Positions 1 to 11,941 of a stretch of 64,000 bases of DNA are shown here, one piece after another. The notes beneath the pieces are model-generated. The model searched no databases. It saw nothing but the letters and a program-made list of their open reading frames with translations, and had not been told where the DNA came from. The DNA is from Chrysomallon squamiferum (Eukaryota; Mollusca; Gastropoda; Neomphalida; Peltospiridae). The stretch spans positions 16,569,649 to 16,633,648 of the forward strand of contig CM022674.1 in the NCBI GenBank assembly GCA_012295275.1, written 5' to 3'. Position 1 is the stretch's first letter. Every line of letters starts with the position of its first letter. A program made the position numbers and the translations under genes.

Positions 1-36
<36 letters not shown>

Positions 37-49
37 CAGTAGCAGTAGC

Positions 50-84
<35 letters not shown>

Positions 85-370
85 TAGGTAGAGTAGCAGC
101 AGTATTAATAAAACATTATAATGATAATAACAATAGTAATAACAATATAATAATAATGATACTAGTAATAGTTGTAGTTATGTTGATGGTAGTTATAGTA
201 GAAAAATTAGTAGTGATAGTAGTAGTAGTAGCAGTAATACTCGTAATAGTAGTAGTAATTGCGATGGCAGGAGTATTAGTAATATACGCAGAAACGCACA
301 CACAATCACTCATACACACAGACACAGCGAAATGTAGCGGCACTTGCAAGTACTGTATGGAAACGTTTTA
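1..370. repeat. (TAG)n / (TAA)n trinucleotide tract at the window edge
   Basis: The first ~110 bases are nearly pure TAG with CAG interruptions. The array then decays into mixed TAA, AAC and TAG triplets up to about 270. The open frames across it in both directions are only translations of these triplets. Similar AGT/ATT tails follow SINE copies elsewhere in this window, so this may be the tail of an element lying outside it. Confidence 0.9.
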
Positions 371-972
371 GGCGCCATGTCTTATATGAAGAGGATAACG
401 AATGGAGGCTTTTTATATTTTTTTTTTTGTGTTTTTCTCAGGAGGTGCTGCCATATGATGTAGGGAGTGTTACTATGATGGGACTGGTTCTGTGCGCACG
501 AGAGGACAGCACTGGTCATCATTAACGAAATGTTGACGAAAAACTATTAGTTCGACATTCTGCTTCCTTTGATTTCTCTGAAGCAGTCACGTGATATCAT
601 TCATCAGCCAGAGACCACACAGCCAAAATCGTAGACATCTTCTTTAGGGCAACAACGTCAACGTGTTATATCATTGCCTGTTTAACAGACGTGTCACCAG
701 TAAAACACCAATGTGATGTCATAGCTCGTCGTGTGCGACAACATCCTCAGACTTCAGTTTCTGTTTTACCCAGGCTTTATTTTATTTTTGATTTTTTCTT
801 AAATCGTCATCATCAATATTGTTATCATTGTTATCACCAGCAACATGATATTATAATCATCATCATCATCATCATTATTATTATATAAATTTATTTCATA
901 AATAATATTGCTGTGATAGTTATAGGAACCTGACCACTTAAGCTGTAATAATTAGTAAATACATAACATATA
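371..972. other. Non-genic stretch, no supported gene
   Basis: Mixed-composition sequence with a T run near 418-431 and a short (TCA/TTA)n tract near 858-888. No frame has protein-like composition and no splice-bounded exon was recognised. Confidence 0.6.
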
Positions 973-976
973 ATGA

Positions 977-1035
<59 letters not shown>

Positions 1036-1036
1036 A
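973..1036. repeat. (TAG)n microsatellite
   Basis: About twenty near-perfect TAG units in AT-rich sequence. Confidence 0.95.
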
Positions 1037-3009
1037 TGTAATTTGTAGAATTTCAGTGATAATCACATTTTGGTGCATAATAAAACTGAGTTGTAAATGA
1101 TCATTTTAGAGACAGATGGACCCAACTACTAATAAAAACAATTGTTATGTAGTATGAATACTCAGGTACTGATTTTACTCTCACATCCAGTCTAGAAAAG
1201 AGATTGGATATTTCAATATTTTCAACGTGTTCAAGTAATGTTCGTGAAAGTATTCTGTAATTTCAAATTCAACTTCCGTGTATTCTAGGGTTTGTGTAAG
1301 ATTTTATAGTCGTATCCAGGTGTATTAAAATTATTACTGGAAATGAAAGTGACGTGGTATTTAAATAATTTAAACTCTTTCAGCTGTACACAGACAGATA
1401 TTAGAAGATATTATGCTTCAAGTCAGAAATATAATCATATTATTAAATATAACAACACTGGAACCGAGGACTTGTCAGCATTGACTAAGAAAAGTTCAGC
1501 TATTGTAAACTCCACATTATTAAGAACTGTGAAGAAAAGAAAGAAATCTTTATATTAAAGAATTATTATTTGTGACCATAGCAAAACAAAGAAAGCCTTT
1601 TCCCTTACAACTAGAATAGCATCACACTTCAATATTGTGTATGTTTTCTGTAACTGGTGTGTCACAACTACAAACATAGGTAAGATAAACAATTGAACCA
1701 TCAAAAACACTTTGATTCTCACAGCTGTGAGTACGGACATTCAACTTTTATATTAAGAAAGTTGAAACTGAGAACCTCAGAATTTTTATTTCCATAACCA
1801 GAGGGTGGGAGTGATTTCTTATACTCTGAAGAAGAACAGATCTATCTCATATAGATGCGCAGAAGAAATCTGGAATAAAATCAGTCATAAGGGTTTATAT
1901 TATTTTTCTGCTGAAACCTCGACTTATAAAAATGGGGTGATACACATAAATCTTAAGAATGTTTTAACCCATGATTACTTTTAGTTACTATGTCAAATGG
2001 AAGAAATTGCTTTACTAATCTCAGGCAAAGCTCGCTGGTTAAAACAATCCTTAAATTAGCAGATACCAGATTTACATTCCCTTTTACAGGTCCCACTATG
2101 GCACCCTCTCCCAGTGAATTAAATCTTAAAAACTTTCCAAAGGAAGTTTCTTGCATGTTTCTTCGTTGAGTATATATTGCAATTTGCGATACATTAAACA
2201 AAAACCCCTGACATAAGATAAATTAAATAAAAAAATTAAGATAGTGTTGATTGGTACGAGATTTCAAAATTTTAAATTATTTATCTTTTCCTACATTTTA
2301 AATAAATATTCAAACACATTTGCTATAATAACTTTTTTTAAACTAAAACGTTTTCAGGTAATCCTTTTATCAACATTGCTATGTTTATTTAGATTCTACT
2401 TAGGATGTTTCTTGTCATGGACTATGATCACATTCTTTAACATTACAAACGTTTTCAAAAAGAATATTATTTAAAACTTAGAACTCTTATAAACTAAATA
2501 AAGTAAAACAAACACGTATAAAATTTAGTTAAACACAACAGTATATATAAAATGAACAGTAGCAGCCATATAAATTATAAGTTTAAAAAGTATGTGTTTG
2601 TTGAACAGTGGATAAATAAATTAAATTTAAAAAGAACATAACAAAATACACAAAATGATTCATGTGTGCAGTAATGATAAACAGTCGCAATATAAATACA
2701 TATCTATATATTTAAAACATAAGTTCTGGATTAAAGAACTAAAACAAATTTAGCATTCTAACAAAATGCTGATTCTAAAAAGAATTACATAAAAAATAGC
2801 AATAATAAATAAAATAAGCTACAACAAAAGAAAAGCAATAAAGGGGAAGTTTAAAAATTAAACGAAACTAACATTTATAATTCTTTGTGTATAAGAAATA
2901 TGCTACGAGGTAACAATAAAATATTACTGAAAAACAATGAAAATAACAAACCAACATATGGAAATATTTTTATGAAAGTATTTTAATAAAGTACAACAAA
3001 AAAAGTAAG
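1037..3009. other. AT-rich intergenic stretch
   Basis: Unique-looking AT-rich DNA without long repeats. The short open frames have no recognisable domains and no consensus splice borders. I see no gene here. Confidence 0.6.
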
Positions 3010-3425
3010 TGTCCTGGTCACACTCTCCGACCTTCACCAGACAGTGCGACTGTAACAATAAAGAGAGGAAGTGTCCTGTTCACACTCTCCGACCTTCACC
3101 AGACAGTGCGACTGTTAACAGTAAAGAGAGGAAGTGTCCTGTTCACACTCTCCGACCTTCACCAGACAGTGCGACTGTTACAGTAAAGAGAGGAAGTGTC
3201 CTGTTCACACTCTCCGACCTTCACCACCTTCGCAGACAGTGCGACTGTTACAGTAAAGAGAGGAAGTGTTCTATTCACACTCTCCGACCTTCGCCAGACA
3301 GTGCGACTGTTACAGTAAAGAGAGGAAGTGTTCTATTCACACTCTCCGACCTTCGCCAGACAGTGCGACTGTAACAGTAAAGAGAGGAAGTGTTCTGGTC
3401 ACACTCTCCAACATTAACAGTACCG
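3010..3425. repeat. 62-bp minisatellite, about 6.5 copies
   Basis: Units start with GTGTCCTG or GTGTTCT at 3010, 3072, 3134, 3196, 3266, 3328 and 3390. The spacing is 62 bp except for one 70-bp step, where a short insertion sits inside a unit. Each unit holds CACACTCTCCGACCTTC, a CAGACAGTGCGACTG block and an AAAGAGAGGAA purine end. Because 62 is not a multiple of 3, frame changes at every unit, so the 121-codon open frame across it is an artefact. The last unit is truncated and diverged. Confidence 0.95.
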
Positions 3426-3844
3426 AACACAGCAGTGACGGAAATAAGAAAATGAATAAATAGTTCTATACTACTAATAATAATATTAATATAGAAGGTT
3501 CAGGTTGGTTTCATTTACCTAGGTCATAGGTTTTCAACATCGTTCTTGAGTGAGGGTATGTTTTAGTTTTTTTCAACTTGACTTGGAAGGAGGAACAAAT
3601 AAAAACGTGTAGATAGGTTTGTGACACGTCATAGTGAACATAGGTTCCTTTTGTACTGTCTTTGGTTGACGAAAAAATATGGTAACCCTAGATATTATTG
3701 AATCAAACATTTTAAGGGGGTCATCGGTTATATTGAGTTGCGGTATGAAAAAATTTGAAAACCAGTGATCTAGATAATACTTTATACTGAAAGGACAAGG
3801 ACAAATTAACGACAACAACAACAATAATAACTAAAATTATAATA

Positions 3845-3961
3845 ACATGGTAGAACAAACACATACTGTAAGGGCGTTCAGTAATAATGAGAAGCAGAAA
3901 AGTAATATTAGTAGTAACTACTAAACAATGTCACTAACGAAACAAGTTTTATTATTATTAA

Positions 3962-4016
<55 letters not shown>

Positions 4017-4018
4017 TA
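3845..4018. repeat. Dispersed repeat copy A ending in (ATT)n
   Basis: The block around 3850-3945 (GTAGAACAAACA, then AATAATGAGAAG, then AGAAAAGTAA) is clearly related to 13250-13330. Both copies run into a long ATT/TTA array (here 3953-4018). A shared body with a microsatellite tail suggests a short interspersed element, but the body is too short to classify. Confidence 0.65.
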
Positions 4019-5295
4019 TGTGATTTTTTAATTATTTATTTATTGATTCCTTATTTCGTTCGTTTATTAAAACGACTCGACAGTGCATGTGTAGGCCTAT
4101 ACGTTATCTTTAGGATCTGCACACATGTTTGAATGAATAAACCATTTATTTCAAGTCAGTTGTTATTCGTTCGAATGATTTACTTTCCGTTGCGTTATGT
4201 GTGTTTCTGTCAACATGCATGCACAGGTTGGATGTATAATCATGTATGAAGGCGTGCATATATTTTTCTGTCTGTATTCTGTGAAGTTATTGTTAGTGAA
4301 TCATGGTCCCTAATTCTGTCTTTTTGCACGCATGTCTTTCAAACGAAAGTTATTTTTAAAATTGTATCCTAACCCTGATCACTAATCTACAAAACGTATT
4401 TATTTCAAACAAAGATAAAATTTTATCCCAAGAGTGATCAGAAGCTTTAAAAGTTGTTTGATTTTTAAATATTATATATTTTAAAGTTTACCCTAAAGTT
4501 AATAATAAACTTCCCCAATTTCTTAAAATAAAAGTTATTATTAATTTTGCACTTACACTCGTCATTACATTGCCCTAAAGCTAGTCCTAACCCTACCCAT
4601 TACCTTATTTGAACAAAAGCAGGAATAAGATATATTATAACACAGTTTTTGTACTATCCGATGTTATTTTTCTTTTAAATAAAAGTTATTTTAAATTTTA
4701 TTTTATTACTCATCATGACATTTTATTAAGTTTTAATAGAAAAGTACTTTGAGGGAAATAAATAACTCTAACCCTTGTGCAATTCAAACATTTTTTAGAA
4801 ACATTTTATGCTAATATTTGTTATGAATTTCTAAAGTTTTATATGAAAAGTCTCTTGATGAAAAATAGATAATTAAGTCTAACATTTACCCTAACCTTAA
4901 CATTAATGCTATCCCTAGCACAAACCTTAGTCATAACCTTACATCTAACAATGTAATGAGTAAAATATTGATCCTAATCAAAACTATTTTAAAGTTTATG
5001 CTCAAACTGATCCTTAAACGTTTGCAAGTTCATATTTTGAAATATAAGTTCTTAAAATTTGATACTATCACTCATCAAGTGTACATTTTTTGAAATGAAA
5101 GTAATTAACAATTTTATTGTAAAACTCATCATAAATGTTTCAAGTTTTACATCAAACGTCTCTTTATGTAAATAAGCAATTAAATCTAACCTTAACCTGA
5201 TACCTAGCATAAACACTAACCCTAACTCCAATCCTATCCCAAATGATAATCCTGAACTTAACACTACACTGAACAAAACCCCCAAATCTAACCCA
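4019..5295. repeat. Degenerate CCCTAA-rich stretch
   Basis: AT-rich DNA with scattered CCTAACCC, CCCTAACC and CTAACCTTAACC words (near 4368, 4588, 4770, 4893-4940, 5190-5235), all on the same strand and mixed with AAGTTATTTTAAA-type words. It looks like an old, strongly mutated array related to telomere-like hexamers or to a short satellite. No coding frame was recognised. Confidence 0.45.
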
Positions 5296-5490
5296 TACAC
5301 TATCAATAACCTTAATAAGTAATAAGTGTAGCTTACATAAGTAATAAGTGTGTCTTAGAAAAGTAGTAAGTGTATTTTAGTTAAGTGATAAGTTAATATA
5401 GAAAAGTAGTGAGTGTATCTTAGATAAGTGATAGGTTAGAGAAGTAACAAGTGTATCATGGATAAGTAATCAGTGTATCTTACATTAACT
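5296..5490. repeat. Degenerate tandem repeat based on AGTAATAAGTGTATCTTA
   Basis: About seven diverged repeats of a 20- to 30-base unit with the words AGTAATAAGTGT, TCTTAGA and AAGTGATAAG. Unit length varies, which indicates an old array. It is followed at 5550-5590 by a (CATA)n(TA)n microsatellite. Confidence 0.7.
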
Positions 5491-5549
5491 TGTATTATGT
5501 TTGTTTATTACTAGTTATCTATTTTTATAGATATATAGTTAGATAGATG

Positions 5550-5583
<34 letters not shown>

Positions 5584-5639
5584 TATATAGATAAAGCAAA
5601 CAAAATTACTTATCTTAAAACTACAAAGGTGTTGTAATC

Positions 5640-6345
5640 AACAGACAGCAGTTATCTTTTACACATGTTCTTCATTAGACAGCTACATCCAATAAACATG
5701 AATTAAATTATTTCTTCAGTAGATGCAGCTACATCCAATATGAATGAATGAATGACTTATCTTCTTACTTCATTCATTAGACTGCTGCATCCAATAAAAA
5801 TGAATTAAATAATTTCTTGAGTAGACAGCTACATCCAATATGAATGACTTATCTTCTTTCTTCATTAGACTGCAGCATCCAATAAAAATGAATTAAATAA
5901 TTTCTTCAGTAGACAGCTACATCCAATATGAATGACTTATCTTCTTTCATTCATTAGACTGCTGCATCCAATAAAAATGAATTAAATAATATCGTCAGTA
6001 GACAGCTACATCCAATATGAATGACTTATCTTCTTTCTTCATTAGACTGCAGCATCCAATAAAAATGAATTAAACAATTTCTTGACTAGACAGCTACATC
6101 CAGTATGAATGACTTATCTTCTTCCTTTATTTCACTGTTTTTCTCCAATACAAATGACTTATCAACTTTTGCATCAGATTGCTATATCCAGTTAATAAGG
6201 CTTTTCTTTCTTCATTAGACTGCTACATCCAATTAGAATGACATAACTGGTTTCTTCATTAGAGGCTCCATCCAGTAAAACTGACTTATTTTCTTTCTTT
6301 ATTAGACTGCTATATCTAATATGAATGACTTTATCTTCTTGCTTC
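5640..6345. repeat. 88-bp dimeric minisatellite
   Basis: The core word TTAGACTGCTGCATCC recurs at about 5780, 5868, 5957 and 6045, a period of 88-89 bp. Each unit is two related 44-bp halves: one with GACTGCTGCATCCAATAAAA, the other with GACAGCTACATCCAATATG. The array therefore has a two-step (higher-order) structure. It decays at both ends, with copies to about 5660 on the left and 6340 on the right. Every half carries ATCCAAT, so CCAAT words recur every ~44 bp. No reading frame is conserved. Confidence 0.9.
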
Positions 6346-6529
6346 ACTGTACTCAAGTTCATCTAATTCCATTTCAGTGACTGAGAGATCCCAGATTCAT
6401 AACTGAACAGTCTGGTATACTTGTATAATATTATACAAAAATAAAATAAGAAACAAAACTGATCACAAACATAAAAAAGAAGAAAAAAAAAGAAAAGTAT
6501 AATGATGCACAAAAACCTAAAAACAAAAC

Positions 6530-6800
6530 AAATTGTTATTATTACCACTACTGATACTGTTACTACCACAAGTACTACTATTACTAATATCATTATTATG
6601 AAGATTGCTTCAACTATTATTATCACTACTATTACTACTAGTACTATTATTACTGTCATATACTAAATTTATTACTGTTACTACTATCAGTATTACAGTT
6701 ACTATTACTACTATCATTACTATTATGCTACTATTACGGCAGCTACTATTACTATCTTAATTATAATTACTACTGCTATCACTACTACCTACTACCAAAT
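6530..6800. repeat. Imperfect (ACT)n/(ATT)n trinucleotide tract
   Basis: Compound ACT, ATT and ATC triplets over about 270 bases. Open frames across it are low complexity. Confidence 0.9.
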
Positions 6801-6887
6801 GTAATTACTAACACTACCATAAATGTTTTATGTTATATCTTTAAATAATAAATAATCCAGTACAAGCTAATTAGTTTTTTTATCTGT

Positions 6888-7175
6888 ATATATAAATATA
6901 TATATATATGTACACACATGTATGTGTGTCTCTCTATATGTATATATATGTGTATGTGTACACATACACATACACATATATCAAATGTATCTAAAGAGCA
7001 CTTTGATATACATTACAATGGTCAAAATACATACATACCTACATACCGACCTACCTACCTACGTACCTACCTACCTACATACCTACCTACCTATATATAT
7101 ATAGCATACATACATACGTACATATACACATGTATATATATATATATAAATGTATGTGTGTATGTATGTTATGTA
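6888..7175. repeat. Compound (TA)n / (GTAT)n / (CTAC)n microsatellite
   Basis: Alternating TA, TACC, TATG and ACAT units. Reading frames here encode only Tyr/Ile/Thr/His repeats. Confidence 0.9.
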
Positions 7176-7239
7176 GTTTAGCATCAGACTCTGCACGTAG
7201 ACTTTATTCAGGAATGTACTGGCACAGGAGGACAAAGTC

Positions 7240-7375
7240 CAATCATCACCTCACAGAGCCTGTCAAATATAACTGATGAGACTTATGACATGAACTTATG
7301 ACACCCATTCAATTGCACAACAAAGGCTCACAATGTTACCAATGTTACTGTTCAGCCATCAAGACAACCTATAAT
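7240..7375 (-). repeat. tRNA-derived SINE, copy 1
   Basis: On the minus strand this reads GGTTGTCTTGATGGCTGAAC (A-box-like) near 7370-7350. It continues through a GAATGGGTGTCATAAGTTC segment in the B-box position near 7300 and a GCTCTGTGAGGTGATGATTG body. It aligns by eye with copies at 8510-8632, 9055-9186, 51308-51385 and 61535-61612. This copy is diverged, with an internal duplication near the B-box. Confidence 0.65.
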
Positions 7376-7520
7376 ATATACACATGCATACAGACATACA
7401 TACAGATTGTATGTGTGTGTTTGTTATATATATACAAAGATACACACACATTCACGTACACAAAGCCAGAAATGTGCATGTGTATGTATGTATGTATGTA
7501 TGTATGTATGTATGTATCTT

Positions 7521-7588
<68 letters not shown>

Positions 7589-7876
7589 CACATGCATACA
7601 TACATATATATATAACATACATACAATATATGTATGTCTGTATGCATATATATTATATATCATATGTATCATTTACACACACATCTACAGATTATATATA
7701 TGTGTTTATATATATATATATACACATATACATATACATACATACATACATATATACACATGCATACAGACACACATACAGATTGTATGTGTGTGTTTGT
7801 TATATATATACAAAGATACACACACATTCACGTACACAAAGCCAGATATGTACATGTGTATGTATGTATGTATGTA

Positions 7877-7940
<64 letters not shown>

Positions 7941-8200
7941 TATACATATGAACAGACACATAAATGCATGTGTATGTATGTATATACATATATACAGATA
8001 GATATATACACACACACACATATATACAGACATACATACACACATATATATGTATTTACATATCTGTGTGTATCTGTATATTTGTATATATACACACACC
8101 CATACCCACACACATTTATCCATACAAACACACATACATATAACTGTGTTTGTGTTTGTGTGTTACTGTGTGTGTGTGTGTGTGTGTGTGTTACAAATAT
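7376..8200. repeat. Compound (ATAC)n/(TA)n/(TG)n region containing a ~363-bp tandem duplication
   Basis: Two near-identical blocks, 7376-7590 and 7740-7935, each contain GATTGTATGTGTGTGTTTG, then ACAAAGATACACACACATTC, then CACAAAGCCAGA, then (TATG)n(TA)n. The offset is about 363 bp. The remainder is ATAC/GTAT and TG repeats up to 8195. The long open frames here, up to 316 codons, are translations of 2- and 4-base repeats and are rejected as genes. Confidence 0.9.
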
Positions 8201-8418
8201 GAGCCCATTATGGGTAAATTGTGCTTCTATGTGCAAAATATATAATAGTAAACATAATTCCACTTTAGTAGCAGTAATGGTAATAGTAATAGCAATATTA
8301 GCAGAAACAGTTGCAGTAGCAGGAACCATACCAGTAATAGTAGTGGTAAATAAATAAATAGATAAATACATGTCCTACTAATACTAAAAACAAAAAACAA
8401 CATGTAAACTTTATAAAC

Positions 8419-8470
<52 letters not shown>

Positions 8471-8509
8471 CGAAGTAGTAATAATAATAGTAATAACAAT
8501 AGAAATATT
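8201..8509. repeat. First half of a ~530-bp duplicated block, with (AAT)n
   Basis: The order TG tract, unique piece, AATTCCACT, (AGTAAT)n, GTGGTAAATAAAT, (AAT)n and SINE occurs here (8165-8632) and again at 8697-9186. This copy holds a pure (AAT)n tract at 8418-8466. Confidence 0.7.
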
Positions 8510-8632
8510 AGTACAATCACAACTTCACAAAACCTGTTAAATGTTGCTGACAAGACTCAAACTTGTAACACCCATTCACCCGCACTCCAAAGGTAGATGT
8601 TGTTACCATTCGACCATCTAGACAATCTATAA
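8510..8632 (-). repeat. tRNA-derived SINE, copy 2
   Basis: Minus strand: GATGGTCGAATGGTAAC (A-box region) at about 8620-8604, then CTTTGGAGTGCGGGTGAATG, CAAGTTTGAGTCTTG in the B-box position near 8553, then TTGTGATTGTACTAATATT and a TTA/ATT trinucleotide tail (8505 down to 8418). Box spacing suits an internal RNA polymerase III promoter, but both boxes are mutated. Confidence 0.75.
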
Positions 8633-8693
8633 CACACACACATGCACACAATGTACTATATAAACAAAGTTATATACATGCAGACACACATGC

Positions 8694-8696
<3 letters not shown>

Positions 8697-8743
<47 letters not shown>

Positions 8744-9050
8744 ATGCTATAAACATGAGGTTATTATGCTACTTCATGCATTTTGTGTGAAAGATATAAC
8801 AGAAATAATAATTCCACTGTTAGTAGCAGTAGTAGTAGTAATAGTAATGGTAGCAGGCACCGTACTTGCATTGGTAGTGGTAAATAAATACATAAATAAA
8901 GATAATACAAATACCAAACAACACCCCCCAAAAAAAACATGTTTTGTTTATAACCTGATACTACTACTACAACAATAACTACTACTACTACTACTACTAT
9001 TACTACTACTACTACTACTAATGTTATTATTATTAAAGTAATAATAATAA
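8697..9050. repeat. Second half of the ~530-bp duplicated block, with (GT)n and (ACT)n
   Basis: A pure (GT)n tract at 8697-8742 and (ACT)n at 8963-9020 flank sequence related to 8201-8509. Shared words include AATTCCACT, GTAGCAGTA and GTGGTAAATAAAT. Confidence 0.75.
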
Positions 9051-9054
9051 CAAC

Positions 9055-9183
9055 AACAACAATAGTAATATTAGTACAATCACAACCTCATGAACCCAAT
9101 CAAATGCAGCTGATAAGATTCAAACTTATGACACCCCTTCACCTGCACCCCACAGTTGACAGTGTTACTGTTCGGGTATCGAG

Positions 9184-9186
<3 letters not shown>
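9055..9186 (-). repeat. tRNA-derived SINE, copy 3
   Basis: Minus strand: GATACCCGAACAGTAAC near 9180, then GTGGGGTGCAGGTGAAGGG, CATAAGTTTGAATCTTATC (B-box region, close to the GGTTCGAATCC consensus) near 9118, then TTGTGATTGTACTAATATT and a TTG/ATT/AGT trinucleotide tail into 9050-8950. A (TG)n tract at 9187-9240 abuts the 5' end. Confidence 0.78.
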
Positions 9187-9240
<54 letters not shown>

Positions 9241-9570
9241 GGTGTTTGTGTATATACACACACGTATACATATACAAAGAACACACATACACACATATAT
9301 ATATATATATTTATTTATTAACTCTTTAAATAACGTATTTATTTAGGAACTTTTAGATATTTTTATAATTTTTGCATCAGGAAAACATTGTTTCAGTAAA
9401 TAATAGGATTATAAATTCGCAGAGATCACATATATATTCTTTTTAGATCTAAATAAAACAGTTAATTCAGGTAATTTCACATTCGGCCATTTCCGTGATA
9501 TGTGACATGACGAAGAAATAATACAACGGTAATAGCTTGTGACAAAGTATTAGAACAATAAATTATTTTA

Positions 9571-9601
<31 letters not shown>

Positions 9602-10800
9602 ATCAGATAAAAAAATTATTAGTTTAGTTTTTTATGTAAATAATTTGTACATTGTGCACTATTAATACCATTACCTAACTGAATATCATAAAGCAGTTTT
9701 GTGCTAAAGGAGAATGGAGAAGACTACAGAGAAAACAGAAGTTAAAAAACAGTTTTGCTGAAAGTAATAAAGGAATTTGTTTTGTGTTAAAGAAGAGACA
9801 TTATACAACTGATAAACAATCTAATTAAATACTCAGCAGGCTGTGTTGAAATAATGATGATGATGATGATGATGTTGGTGAGGTCATTATTGGACTTCAT
9901 CTTTCTGTGCTAATGACTTCCTCAAAATTGTCTCAATGCAGAATCTAAGAAGATGTACATAAAACAAGATACTAATACATGCACACACATATGTCTATAA
10001 ATACAGACACACTCAGACATACATCTGTATCAACATCTGTATATACATGCAGACACATACATTTCACGATTCACTAGGTCAGCACAGTCTCCCAGTATTA
10101 AGTAAATTATCTTTAAATAAAAGAATCACCAAGTAATCGAAATAAACTAAATTCACATCATATCATCATCCCGTTATTAGAATAAAAAAAACATAAACCT
10201 TGGTGAATTTACAATTGTTCGCCATGTTGCTATTGTTGCTGTTACTTGTTTAGTGACGTCATTCTGATTACGTAAAATGGCGAAGTTAATCGTCCGATTT
10301 ATTCATCACCTGAATCATTTACTTATTTCTTTGCCTGGTAATACATTTATACATTTTAAAAATGTTTCGCTGACTTATTTTCCTAATTTGTCTTTTTATA
10401 TTTGCGTTACATAACTAAACAATACAATTCTAGACTGTAGGACCTCGATATTTCATCACGTTCGGCCATTTCCGTAACATATGAAAATACGAAGAATTAA
10501 TGTGGCCGTATTCGTTTGTGACAAACCGTTCTGTAACCGAAAACTTAGACTGAATGTTGAGATTGTTTCTGTGAATAAAATCACCATGTTATAGTTCAGC
10601 TTTCTATATATAAATATAATATCGTAACAATTGTTCAAAACAGTTAGTGGTTACATACTTTTGTCGTTAACCAGTTTTGGTTGTTGTGATGTGAATATAT
10701 ATTCAAATATGAAACTCCTTTTTTTCAGATAGCAGCTTTATTAATATTGTTGTTGCTATAGCAATAATATATACTAGTAGAAGAAATAGTAGTTGCAGTA
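9241..10800. other. Intergenic stretch with a diverged direct repeat
   Basis: Mostly AT-rich unique DNA. The segment at 9478-9550 (TTCGGCCATTTCCGTGATAT, ACGAAGAA, TTGTGACAAA) recurs diverged at 10460-10530, about 980 bp away. Around 10220-10290 there is a GC-richer patch with GCCATGTTG, a TGACGTCA palindrome (10254-10261) and AAAATGGCG. No coding exon was recognised. Confidence 0.55.
10254..10261. promoter_or_regulatory. CRE palindrome TGACGTCA with nearby AAAATGGCG
   Basis: A perfect CREB/ATF palindrome with a YY1-like ATGGCG word about 15 bp away, in a GC-richer patch. The word pair suggests a promoter, but no transcript or exon was found next to it. Confidence 0.3.
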
Positions 10801-10909
10801 GAAAATAACTTGTATTAACAGTTGTTGTTGTTTTTGTTGTTGTTATTCTTGTTGTTGTTGTTGTTCTTCTTCTTCTTCTTCTTCTTCTTCTTATTATTAT
10901 TATTATTAT

Positions 10910-10947
<38 letters not shown>

Positions 10948-10948
10948 T
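10801..10948. repeat. Compound (GTT)n(CTT)n(ATT)n(AGT)n microsatellite
   Basis: Successive pure runs of TTG, TTC, TTA and GTA triplets. Confidence 0.95.
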
Positions 10949-11900
10949 TTTCAGAGGCTACGTAGAGTCCAAAATAATTTGTTAACAAAGGTCATTGCTA
11001 CTGGTTTTCGTGAAAATGTGTCGCTGTTTCGTGGACAGACGACAAGATAAGATCACGTGTTTACTACTTTGTAGATACTAGTTGTTATTTACCTGTCTTA
11101 CATCATTAGTGAGCTTTTCGTTACATATATTAGAAATTTGTGATATTCATCTGTACTATTTTGTTGTTTAGAATTTCCATTTTACTTTCATCATTATTAC
11201 ATTAGCAGTATTTTCTACTTTTGTATTTCACTGTTCTCATATTTCATAAAGTAAACGTTTTTCTTTTCTCATTCTTAACAAAACATTTTAACCTCAGTTA
11301 TTAATTATATCTTACAGCCGACATGTAGTGGTTTGGTGATTATGACATCTATGGTTAAGGTCGTTTCCAAGGGAGTCTTCCTGTCAACACTTCAAAAGAC
11401 TTAACTACATTTACTGGAACAGCCATCAGCCGGTTAACGGAGGAGGAAAAGAGAATTGCGTACATCTAAACTGAATATACAGATTAAAGTGGAACGATGA
11501 AATGTGCGGAATCCAGAAAGATTTTATCTGTCGACGAAAAGCGTTTTGTGAGATTACAAAGTAATTTCCGGTCTGACTTTTATGTTTGTGTTTTTTTATT
11601 ATTTGTACACGATTAGTTGTGTTATATATTAAATAACTAAAACTCTGTTTACTCTTTCATGTCTATAACTTGTCTGTTTTTCTTTGTCTGTATTTGTCTG
11701 TTTAACTGTACACGTTGAATTATGTTAACTATGTTGATGACGAAGATACTAATTTTAATGATAATATTATGCCGTTGATGATTGGGAACATGACGAAAAG
11801 AAAAAAGAAGTATGATGATGATAATGATGATGATAATACTAATAAAATACCAAGTAACAACAGAAAAACCATCGAGATTGTCCTAACTATTGCACCAAAA

Positions 11901-11941
<41 letters not shown>

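Noticed and set aside
3009-3463. 121-codon cysteine-rich protein over the 62-bp minisatellite
   Set aside because: The unit is not a multiple of 3. The frame changes each unit, and openness reflects the lack of stops in the unit.
7298-8371. Open frames of 105-316 codons over ATAC/GTAT/TA repeats
   Set aside because: They consist only of Tyr/Ile/Cys/Thr/His repeats generated by 2- and 4-base microsatellites.
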